Assembly (NCBI GenBank): GCA_001689535.1
Contig: LUJP01000045.1
Location: forward strand, 1-23,442
Source: Bacteroidales bacterium M5
GTDB lineage: Bacteria > Bacteroidota > Bacteroidia > Bacteroidales > Muribaculaceae
Direction: 5' to 3'
Length of the DNA stretch: 23,442 nt
This document shows, one piece after another, positions 1 to 6,163 of the stretch. The notes beneath the pieces are model-generated. The model was not told the DNA's origin. It ran no database searches and worked only from the letters and a program-made list of their open reading frames with translations. Each line of letters starts with the position of its first letter. The first letter of the stretch is position 1. Position numbers and translations under genes: made by a program.

Positions 1-63
1 TGGGTAGTGAAACGATTCTTTGTTTTGAAACGGTCGGGGCCGCTCTGTTTTCTGTTTACACCA

Positions 64-92
64 CAAAGGTACGAAGTTTTGATATCTCCAAA
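64..92 (-). promoter_or_regulatory. Candidate Bacteroidetes-type promoter pointing left
   Basis: Read on the minus strand, 71-64 is TACCTTTG, a full match to the Bacteroidetes -7 element TAnnTTTG. A TTTG (CAAA on the plus strand at 89-92) lies 17 bp upstream, a little closer than the usual 19-21 bp. It would drive a gene outside the window, so the call cannot be confirmed here. Confidence 0.45.
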
Positions 93-339
93 TTTATATA
101 GCGTTAAAGTACGTTAATTTAATTACTACACTGTTACAACATTTGCCATATCGCTGTAACTCAAAGAAATAAAATTTTATCAATATGGTTACATTTTTAT
201 TACGATATAGACATATAATTATTACAGCAGCGACCTTAAAGCAATTTTTAAATCGGGTTCCGATTTTTCATTCTTACAAATATCCCCAGACTAATTACAG
301 CATAGTGGGCAGGGAGAAGGGCGCAGAGTGTTAATTTTG

Positions 340-371
340 TTGCGTAATTGTGAAATAATATTGTATCTTTG
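340..371 (+). promoter_or_regulatory. Promoter of the Na/Pi transporter gene
   Basis: TATCTTTG at 364-371 matches the Bacteroidetes -7 consensus TAnnTTTG, and TTG at 340-342 lies 21 bp upstream as the -33 element. Transcription would start near 378. The longest open frame of the gene begins with a TTG at 369, which lies inside this -7 element, so the promoter rules out that start and favours the ATG at 432. Confidence 0.7.
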
Positions 372-431
372 CGCTTAGAGCTGGTACCCGGACTCCGTGG
401 GATCCGAGCACATCAAATACCATACTTCAAA

Positions 432-2252
432 ATGAACTATAGTTTTTTAGACTTTTTAGGTCTATTAGGTTCCGTAGGACTGTTTCTTTACGGAATGAAG
501 GTAATGAGCGAAGGCCTTCAGAAAGCCGCGGGCGACCGTCTGCGCACCATTCTCTCGGCAATGACTCGCAACCGATTCACCGGTACACTCACCGGCTTCC
601 TCATTACGGCATTGATACAAAGCTCGTCGGCCTCGACCGTAATGGTTGTAAGCTTCGTCAACGCCGGCCTCATGACCCTCACGCAGTCAATGGCTGTGAT
701 AATGGGTGCCAACGTGGGAACCACATTCACGGCATGGGTCATCGCCCTATTCGGCTTCAAGGTCAACATATCGGCATTCGTGCTGCCGCTTATCGGACTC
801 TCGATACCTCTGTTGTTCACCAAATCGAGCCGCAACAAATCGATAGGTGAATTCATCATAGGATTCGCGTTCCTGTTCATGGGTCTTGACATGATAAGCA
901 AATACGTGCCCGACCTCCAGAGCAATCCCGAGATGTTCGCATTTCTGCAGCACTACAGCTCCATGGGATTCGGTTCGGTGCTCATATTCATGTTTGTGGG
1001 ACTCGTGCTCACGATGGTAATCCAGTCGTCGGCCGCCACCTTTGCCATCACACTTATCATGTGCTCCAAGGGATGGATTGACTTCGACCTCTCCTGCGCT
1101 CTGATTCTCGGCTCGAATATCGGAACCACAATCACCCCGCTTCTTGCCTCCATGAGCGGAAACGTAGCGGCAAAACGCACGGCTATGGGCCATCTGCTGT
1201 TCAATCTGCTGGGATGCGTGTGGGTACTGCTGGTCTTCTTCCCGTTCGTACGTCTTAACGTATGGATCACCGAGGACCTCGGTCAGGGTAATCCAACCCA
1301 GCTCGCCACCTACGTGAACCAGATAGAAGAGACGCAGCCCGACGTCTACGACCACCTGTTTGACAACTCGCTTCCCCAAAGCAACGAAGTGATAGCTAAG
1401 GTGGGCGAACTGCAGCAAAGCGTGTCGATAGGCCTGTCGGTGTTCCACACCGTGTTCAACCTCATAAACCTGGCCATAATGATATGGTTCACCAATCTGT
1501 ATGTGAAGATTGTGTGCAAGCTCGTTCCGGTCAAACACAAGGAAGACGAGGAATTCCAGCTCAAGTTTATCTCGGGTGGTCTGGTGAGTGCTACAGAACT
1601 CAACATCACCCAGGCCGAAAAGGAAATAGCCGTATTCGGCGAAAGAGTGGGCCGTATGCTCGACATGGCCAAGGACCTTGTGCATACCAAGAGAGACTCA
1701 GAAGAATTCTCCACCTTGTATTCACGACTTGAGAAATACGAGGACATATCCGACCGCATGGAGATAGAGATTGCCCACTTCCTAAACCGCGTGGCCGAGG
1801 GCCGACTCTCTAACGAAGGCAAGCACAAGATAGCCGGAATGCTCAGGATGGTAAGCGAGATAGAAAGCATAGCCGACTGCTGCATGGGCGACGGAAAGAT
1901 ACTGGTGCGCAAAAACCAGTCGGGCGTGAAATTCAACGAAGAGATTTACGACAATATCGACGCGATGTTCGCCCATGTGAAAGACGCGATGAACTCCATG
2001 CTGGCGCTTCTGGGCAACATGGAGCACGCTTCGGAACACGAGATAATAAAATCGTACAACAAAGAACGCGAAATCAACAACTTCCGCAACCAGCTCCGCA
2101 CCGGCAACATCGCCAATATCAACGACAAACATTATGAATACCAGGCCGGTATCTATTACATGGACCTCGTTGCAAATCTCGAGAAAACAGGCGATTATAT
2201 AATCAACGTGGTCGACTCCATCAAGGAACTGATGAGACAGACGGCAGCGTGA
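432..2252 (+). CDS. Na/Pi cotransporter family protein with PhoU-like C-terminal domain
   Basis: Predicted inner-membrane sodium-dependent phosphate transporter of the NptA/PNaS type, 606 residues from the ATG at 432. Two inverted-repeat transport halves are visible. The first has QSSSAS at about residues 63-68 and GANVGTT at 92-98. The second has QSSAAT at about 198-203 and GSNIGTT at 227-233. The QSS motifs are the hallmark of the family. Hydrophobic segments continue to about residue 385, followed by a charged helical region (about 400-606) resembling PhoU, as in many bacterial members. The ATG at 432 is chosen because the upstream TTG lies in the -7 promoter element. The gene stands alone, with its own promoter and a hairpin terminator after it. 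The substrate is inferred from the family; phosphate export or another anion cannot be excluded. Confidence 0.93.
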   Translation: MNYSFLDFLGLLGSVGLFLYGMKVMSEGLQKAAGDRLRTILSAMTRNRFTGTLTGFLITALIQSSSASTVMVVSFVNAGLMTLTQSMAVIMGANVGTTFTAWVIALFGFKVNISAFVLPLIGLSIPLLFTKSSRNKSIGEFIIGFAFLFMGLDMISKYVPDLQSNPEMFAFLQHYSSMGFGSVLIFMFVGLVLTMVIQSSAATFAITLIMCSKGWIDFDLSCALILGSNIGTTITPLLASMSGNVAAKRTAMGHLLFNLLGCVWVLLVFFPFVRLNVWITEDLGQGNPTQLATYVNQIEETQPDVYDHLFDNSLPQSNEVIAKVGELQQSVSIGLSVFHTVFNLINLAIMIWFTNLYVKIVCKLVPVKHKEDEEFQLKFISGGLVSATELNITQAEKEIAVFGERVGRMLDMAKDLVHTKRDSEEFSTLYSRLEKYEDISDRMEIEIAHFLNRVAEGRLSNEGKHKIAGMLRMVSEIESIADCCMGDGKILVRKNQSGVKFNEEIYDNIDAMFAHVKDAMNSMLALLGNMEHASEHEIIKSYNKEREINNFRNQLRTGNIANINDKHYEYQAGIYYMDLVANLEKTGDYIINVVDSIKELMRQTAA

Positions 2253-2299
2253 TACATTATTAATCCCTTGTGTGAAATTGCTGTGACAAACGGGCTACA

Positions 2300-2332
2300 A
2301 AATCGCTTTTCATTGGATATGAAAGGCGATTT
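2300..2332 (+). terminator. Rho-independent terminator after the Na/Pi transporter gene
   Basis: Bases 2300-2313 pair with 2319-2332 in a 14-bp stem with one T:G wobble and a 5-nt loop. The right arm runs into a T-rich tail (ATTTATATTT). It sits 48 nt after the stop codon. It overlaps the promoter of the next gene, whose -33 element lies at the tip of the hairpin. Confidence 0.75.
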
Positions 2333-2343
2333 ATTTATATTTG
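2313..2343 (+). promoter_or_regulatory. Promoter of the response regulator-rnhB pair
   Basis: TATATTTG at 2336-2343 matches TAnnTTTG, with TTG at 2313-2315 exactly 20 bp upstream. The expected RNA start is near 2350, giving a leader of about 50 nt before the ATG at 2399. Confidence 0.65.
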
Positions 2344-2398
2344 TGCAAGAAAACACCCGCATCATCACATACCGGCGAAGGCATTCCTAACTTAACCC

Positions 2399-3118
2399 AT
2401 GGGCACATCAAGCGCACTAACGGAAAACGGCGGAGGCAAAGGCACTCTATTGATTGTCGACACCGAAACCATGCTCTGCGAGCTCCTCAAGTTCAAATTC
2501 GAGAACGAGGGGTTCAACGTAGACTTGTCGCACGACGGGATGGCCGCCCTCGGTCTGAATCTTACACATTACCGCCTTATACTTGTCGACCTGATGAAAG
2601 AGGAATTCACCGGCCTCGATTTCATCCGCAAACTGAAACGCGACCCCCAGAAGGCATTGATTCCGGTAGTGCTTATCTCATCAATTGACGACGACGATGT
2701 GGTGGTGGACGCCCTCGACGCCGGAGCCGACGACTATATGGCCAAGCCCATATCGTCGCGCGAGCTGCTGGCCCGCATCAATTCGGTGTTGCGCCGCCGC
2801 AGGATGATGGATTCCAGGCGCGCCGCCAATCAGGTATCATTCAAGGGGCTTGTGCTCGACACCGCATCAGGGCAGGCAACAATCGACGGCACTCCGGTAT
2901 CGCTCTCAAAAGCCGAATTCCTCATATTGGGAATGCTCTTGCGCAACCGCGGACAGTTCTTCGAACGCATAGAGATAAAACATGAGACATGGGACAATGT
3001 GTCGGATGTATCGGACCGCGCCGTCGACACCACAATATCACGCCTACGTAAAAAACTCGGCGACTATGGCAGTCAGCTCGTCAACCGACAGGGCTTCGGC
3101 TATGGATTCGTGGAATGA
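2399..3118 (+). CDS. OmpR/PhoB-family response regulator
   Basis: Cytoplasmic two-component response regulator, 239 residues, with an N-terminal receiver domain (about 16-135) and a C-terminal winged-helix DNA-binding domain (about 147-239). The receiver shows the phospho-acceptor Asp64 (LILVD), a Ser pair at 94-95 where the switch Thr/Ser sits, and Lys116 in AKPIS. The acidic pocket reads D21-T22-E23, so the usual second neighbouring acid is replaced by Thr, with Glu next to it. A Gly/Ser-rich tail of about 15 residues precedes the first strand; no better downstream start is obvious. No histidine kinase is adjacent, so its partner is unknown. It has its own promoter and lies 17 nt before rnhB, suggesting a shared transcript. 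The target genes cannot be read from the sequence. Confidence 0.92.
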   Translation: MGTSSALTENGGGKGTLLIVDTETMLCELLKFKFENEGFNVDLSHDGMAALGLNLTHYRLILVDLMKEEFTGLDFIRKLKRDPQKALIPVVLISSIDDDDVVVDALDAGADDYMAKPISSRELLARINSVLRRRRMMDSRRAANQVSFKGLVLDTASGQATIDGTPVSLSKAEFLILGMLLRNRGQFFERIEIKHETWDNVSDVSDRAVDTTISRLRKKLGDYGSQLVNRQGFGYGFVE

Positions 3119-3135
3119 ACCCGTAACACTCTGCC

Positions 3136-3753
3136 ATGCCTAAGACCGATATTCAGCCTCTCCCCTGGTGCAACGACGCTTCCGTGGTGGAAGCCGGCTG
3201 CGACGAGGCCGGACGCGGTTGCCTCGCCGGCCCTGTTACCGCCGCCGCGGTAATATTGCCTCCCGACTTCACACACCCCTGGCTCAACGACTCCAAAAAG
3301 CTTACGGAACGGCGCCGCGACGAGCTGCGCGCCATCATAGAGCGCGAGGCTGTGGCATGGGCCGTGGCGATGGTGGACAATGAGGAAATTGACCGCATAA
3401 ACATTCTCAACGCATCCATACTTGCCATGCACCGCGCGCTCGACGCCCTGACAGTGCGCCCCGAGGCCGTGATTGTGGACGGCAACCGCTTCAAGCCGTA
3501 TCGCGACCTGCCATGGACCACCTTTGTGAAAGGGGACGGCCGGTTCGGCAACATAGCCGCCGCCTCAATCCTTGCCAAGACACACCGCGACGAGCTTATG
3601 AAAACACTCGACAGCCGCTACCCGGGCTATGGCTGGGCCATAAATAAAGGATACCCCACGGCTGCCCACCGCCACGCCATCACCGAGCTTGGCCCTACAC
3701 CCCTTCATCGCAAGACATTCCGCCTCACCGACCCGCAGCTGACGCTGTTCTGA
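3136..3753 (+). CDS. rnhB: Ribonuclease HII
   Basis: Cleaves the RNA strand of RNA-DNA hybrids and starts removal of single ribonucleotides misincorporated into DNA. The 205 residues cover the whole family length. Visible motifs are the N-terminal GCDEAGRGCLAGPV block with catalytic Asp23-Glu24, NDSKKL at 51-56, Asp115 in VIVDGN, and AAASILAKTHRDEL with Asp152. These supply the four acidic metal ligands of type 2 RNases H. The end (KTFRLTDPQLTLF) resembles the short C-terminal tails with a PIP-like aromatic end found in some family members, but that is only a resemblance. The gene follows the response regulator by 17 nt and is probably co-transcribed with it; no functional link between the two is evident. 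Confidence 0.96.
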   Translation: MPKTDIQPLPWCNDASVVEAGCDEAGRGCLAGPVTAAAVILPPDFTHPWLNDSKKLTERRRDELRAIIEREAVAWAVAMVDNEEIDRINILNASILAMHRALDALTVRPEAVIVDGNRFKPYRDLPWTTFVKGDGRFGNIAAASILAKTHRDELMKTLDSRYPGYGWAINKGYPTAAHRHAITELGPTPLHRKTFRLTDPQLTLF

Positions 3754-3847
3754 TGGTTGTATGCGTCGATAGGGATATTGCTGCCCAATGCATCCGTGGG
3801 CAATCAAAGCATTTATTTCCATAAAAGCGCCGCCCCGCAAAAAGTAG

Positions 3848-3867
3848 GGATGTTCCATGGAACATCC
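3848..3867. repeat. Perfect 20-bp palindrome, copy A
   Basis: GGATGTTCCATGGAACATCC is perfectly self-complementary around CCATGG. It is one member of a small family with copies at 3892-3911 and 4731-4750. It could be an intergenic repeat element or the operator of a dimeric regulator. It ends about 190 bp upstream of the Lrp-type gene's -33 element. Confidence 0.7.
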
Positions 3868-3891
3868 GCCGACAGTCGACCCATTACGAGC

Positions 3892-3911
3892 GGTTGCTCC
3901 ATGGAGCAGCC
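3892..3911. repeat. 20-bp near-perfect palindrome, copy B
   Basis: GGTTGCTCCATGGAGCAGCC pairs with itself in 9 of 10 positions, the exception being one T:G. Its centre lies exactly 44 bp from the centre of copy A. With the next four bases (CTAC) it matches copy C at 4731-4754 at 20 of 24 positions. Confidence 0.65.
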
Positions 3912-4054
3912 CTACTATTATCAGAGCTCCTCTTTTTCAGCTATAGAACTGCTGCTACTGGCCGCCTCTATGGAAAGCCCAGGCCACTATAGCTGGCATT
4001 TTGCTTTAATTTCGGGCGATTTACCTGAAAAAAGAAAGAAGTTTCAGGGTTTTA

Positions 4055-4086
4055 TTGTCATATTTAAGAAAATGTTTGTATCTTTG
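4055..4086 (+). promoter_or_regulatory. Promoter of the Lrp/AsnC-type regulator
   Basis: TATCTTTG at 4079-4086 matches the TAnnTTTG -7 element, and TTG at 4055-4057 lies 21 bp upstream. RNA would start near 4093, giving a leader of about 40 nt that is A-rich before the ATG at 4132. Confidence 0.72.
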
Positions 4087-4131
4087 CAAACTGCAATAGA
4101 ATTAAAAGCAATAAAAAAGAACCACTCCGAT

Positions 4132-4593
4132 ATGGGGAAAATAGACAATCTCGACAGAAAGATTCTGAGCATAGTCATAAACAATGCCAGAATCCCCTCC
4201 AAGGACGTGGCAGCCGAATGCGGCGTGTCACGTGCGGCAATCCATCAGCGCCTGCAGAGAATGATGGACATGGGCGTGATAACCGGCTCAAGCTATAATG
4301 TCAACGCCAAAGAGCTCGGTTTCCGCACCTGCACCTATATCGGCGTGAACCTTGAGCGCGGAGGTATCTACCATGATGTGGTGCCGGAAATCGAGAAGAT
4401 TCCTGAAATAGTTGAATGCCACTTCACCACCGGCCCCTACACTCTGCTTCTGAAACTCTATGCGCGCGACAACGAGCACCTGATGGAACTCCTCAACAAG
4501 CGCATACAGTCGATTCCCGGCGTAATGGGAACAGAGACACTCATCTCGCTCGAACGCAGTTTCCACCGCAAGATTCCAATCTCGGCTGAATAA
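4132..4593 (+). CDS. Lrp/AsnC-family transcriptional regulator
   Basis: A 153-residue DNA-binding protein of the feast/famine family, which usually senses amino acids. Residues about 5-55 form the AsnC-type helix-turn-helix (LDRKILSIVINNARIPSKDV, then VSRAAIHQRLQRM as recognition helix). Residues about 68-143 form the RAM ligand-binding domain (strand TCTYIGVNL, then EIVECHFTTGPYTLLLKL with the glycine turn typical of the effector site). The ATG at 4132 gives the standard family length and follows the promoter; the longer frame back to 3757 would place the promoter inside the gene. It is transcribed alone and meets ftsZ head-on across a shared terminator. The ligand and regulon are unknown; self-regulation is common in the family. 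Confidence 0.93.
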   Translation: MGKIDNLDRKILSIVINNARIPSKDVAAECGVSRAAIHQRLQRMMDMGVITGSSYNVNAKELGFRTCTYIGVNLERGGIYHDVVPEIEKIPEIVECHFTTGPYTLLLKLYARDNEHLMELLNKRIQSIPGVMGTETLISLERSFHRKIPISAE

Positions 4594-4629
4594 GCCAATA
4601 TATTTCTAAGTTAAAAAGGCTTCAAAACC

Positions 4630-4667
4630 AAAAACTCCCGAAGGGCTAAAGCTCTCCGGGAGTTTTT
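4630..4667. terminator. Bidirectional rho-independent terminator
   Basis: AAAAACTCCCG (4630-4640) is perfectly complementary to CGGGAGTTTTT (4657-4667). The 16-nt interior can pair further through GGGCT and AGCTCT. The A run on one side and T run on the other let it work in both directions, so it can end the regulator's transcript from the left and the dcw transcript after ftsZ from the right. Confidence 0.9.
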
Positions 4668-4730
4668 GATTCCTTTTGATTGATAGGAATGCATGCTCGT
4701 GCATCCACTCTCAGTCACCGTTTTGGTATC

Positions 4731-4750
4731 GGCTGCTCCATAGAACCGCC
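4731..4750. repeat. Degenerate palindrome, copy C
   Basis: GGCTGCTCCATAGAACCGCC shows 7 of 10 self-complementary pairs and, with four following bases, matches copy B at 20 of 24 positions. It lies between the terminator and the ftsZ stop codon, so it would be transcribed in the 3' end of the dcw mRNA. It looks like a decayed copy of the same element. Confidence 0.55.
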
Positions 4751-4793
4751 CTACCGTCCACCGTCATGACCCGAGCCGTCTGACGGGCAATGC

Positions 4794-6116
4794 TCAGAAA
4801 TCAATTTTGAAGCCGCCCTTTTTCTCCTGACGGGATGTCTGGGGCATCACGGGCGACAGAGGATCGTCGGCCGGAGCTGACGAGGCAGTGGCGGCCGGAG
4901 CCTTGTTCAGGCTGTCGGTAAGACGTTTGTCGCGCAGATATGTGGGCGTCCCTTCAAATTCGCTTATGAACCGGTCATCGTCCATATATTCAGGGGCGAG
5001 CACCACATATTTGGTACCGAAGCTCGTACCGTATTCCTTCTCTATCTCTTTTTCTTTCTTCTTCTTGGGATCTACAGGCTGGTATTCACGTTTGCGGCCT
5101 ATCACCTCTTCCTCCTCTTCGCGGATAGTCACATCGAAGCCGGCGGCAAGAATTATCACCTTCACCTGCTCACCAAGAGAATTGTCTATGGTCACGCCCC
5201 ATATCACATCCACCTCCTGGTCAATATTGTCAACAAACGAGCTCAGCTGGCCCATTTCGTTCATGGCTATGGTCTGGTCCTCGGTCTCGCTCACATAGAG
5301 ATTTATGAGCAGACGTTTCGACCCGAGGATATCGCGGTTCTTGAGCAGAGGCGAATTAAGAGCGTTCTGCAACGCCATGGTCACACGGCTGGGACCCTCG
5401 CCGTAGCCGGTGGAGATGATGGCGGTACCACCGTTACGCAGGGTGGTGTCCACATCGTTGAAGTCGAGGTTGATATATCCCGGCACATTGATAATGTCGG
5501 AAATCGAGCGGGCGGCCGTTGACAGCGTGTCGTCGGCCTTGCCGAATGCGTTGAAGAAGTTGAGGTCACCGTATATTTCAACCAGCCGCTCGTTGTTGAT
5601 AATCAGCAGCGCGTCCACATGCTTGGCCAGTTCGTCGGCGCCGTCAAGAGCTTTCAGAATCTTCTTGCGGCCCTCAAACACGAAGGGGATTGTGACTATG
5701 CCAATAGTAAGGAGTCCGCGTTCCTTGGCCACACGGGCCACTACGGGAGCGGCGCCCGTTCCGGTACCGCCACCCATACCGGCGGTGACAAACACCATCT
5801 TGGTTTTGTCGCCGAACAGCGACTTGATACGTTCAAGATCCCGTTCGGCGGCCTCGCGCGCTACCTCGGGGATTGCTCCGGCACCGCGGCCTGAGCCGAT
5901 CACCAGACGGTTGTCAAAATCAAGCTTCTCAAGAGCCACCTTATCGGTGTTGATGGCCACAAAAGTGACCTTGTCCACACCTTGCTTATACATGTGATTG
6001 ACCGCGTTGCCGCCGCCGCCGCCCACGCCTATCACCATAATCTCATTTTCGTCGCGGGATATCGAGTTCTGGTTGAATTGCGACGAAAGGCTGTCCATAT
6101 TCAGATTTTCATCCAT
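4794..6116 (-). CDS. ftsZ: Cell division protein FtsZ
   Basis: Tubulin-like GTPase that polymerises into the Z-ring at midcell and recruits the divisome. 440 residues. Nucleotide-binding features are GVGGGGGNAVNHM (about 30-42), the tubulin signature GGGTGTG at 115-121, and the ADDTL region near 195. The T7 synergy-loop acids appear in NLDFNDVDTTL, which completes the GTPase site across subunits. After the core (to about 335) comes a Lys/Glu-rich linker (VDPKKKKEKEIEKEYG), then PTYLRDKR, which resembles the conserved C-terminal peptide that binds FtsA in other bacteria. Unusually, about 45 more residues follow, ending in GGFKIDF. Last gene of the dcw cluster, 47 nt after ftsA. No Shine-Dalgarno is seen before the ATG. 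Confidence 0.98.
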   Translation of the reverse strand: MDENLNMDSLSSQFNQNSISRDENEIMVIGVGGGGGNAVNHMYKQGVDKVTFVAINTDKVALEKLDFDNRLVIGSGRGAGAIPEVAREAAERDLERIKSLFGDKTKMVFVTAGMGGGTGTGAAPVVARVAKERGLLTIGIVTIPFVFEGRKKILKALDGADELAKHVDALLIINNERLVEIYGDLNFFNAFGKADDTLSTAARSISDIINVPGYINLDFNDVDTTLRNGGTAIISTGYGEGPSRVTMALQNALNSPLLKNRDILGSKRLLINLYVSETEDQTIAMNEMGQLSSFVDNIDQEVDVIWGVTIDNSLGEQVKVIILAAGFDVTIREEEEEVIGRKREYQPVDPKKKKEKEIEKEYGTSFGTKYVVLAPEYMDDDRFISEFEGTPTYLRDKRLTDSLNKAPAATASSAPADDPLSPVMPQTSRQEKKGGFKIDF

Positions 6117-6163
6117 TGTTTCGTAGTTGTTTAGCTGTTAGTTATGTGTGTATGACATGAGGG

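Larger units (their letters stand above)
1..431. other. AT-rich intergenic region with divergent promoters
   Basis: No convincing gene is seen here. The stretch is clearly richer in A and T than the genes around it. It carries a candidate leftward promoter near 64-92 and a good rightward promoter at 340-371, so it is probably the shared upstream region of the Na/Pi transporter and of a gene lying left of the window. A short inverted repeat (GTTACA at 133-138 and TGTAAC at 155-160) is present, but its meaning is unclear. Confidence 0.6.
3754..4131. other. Intergenic region with palindromic repeats and promoter
   Basis: The reading frame of the downstream regulator stays open back to 3757, but the translated region looks random, contains the gene's own promoter at 4055-4086, and lacks any known domain, so I treat it as non-coding. 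It holds a weak hairpin just after rnhB (TGCCCA at 3782-3787 with TGGGCA at 3797-3802), two CCATGG-centred palindromes (3848-3867 and 3892-3911), and possibly decayed copies of the same element near 3940-3985. Confidence 0.6.

Noticed and set aside
133..160. Inverted repeat GTTACA/TGTAAC in the first intergenic region
   Set aside because: Six-base arms with a 16-nt spacer in AT-rich DNA are expected by chance; no link to a promoter is evident.
369..431. TTG start for the Na/Pi transporter at 369
   Set aside because: This TTG is part of the -7 element TATCTTTG, so it would not be transcribed; the ATG at 432 begins right before the first membrane segment.
747..1685. Long open frame (312 codons) antisense to the Na/Pi transporter
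   Set aside because: It lies fully inside a well-supported gene, is rich in His/Glu/Tyr in a way typical of reverse-frame translation of GC-rich codons, and has no recognisable motif.
3782..3802. Hairpin after rnhB as a terminator
   Set aside because: Only six clean pairs and no T run; too weak to call, though it is mentioned with the intergenic region.
3757..4131. N-terminal extension of the Lrp-type protein by 125 residues
   Set aside because: The extension has no domain, would contain the gene's own promoter (4055-4086), and makes the protein nearly twice the family length. The ATG at 4132 fits both promoter and family.
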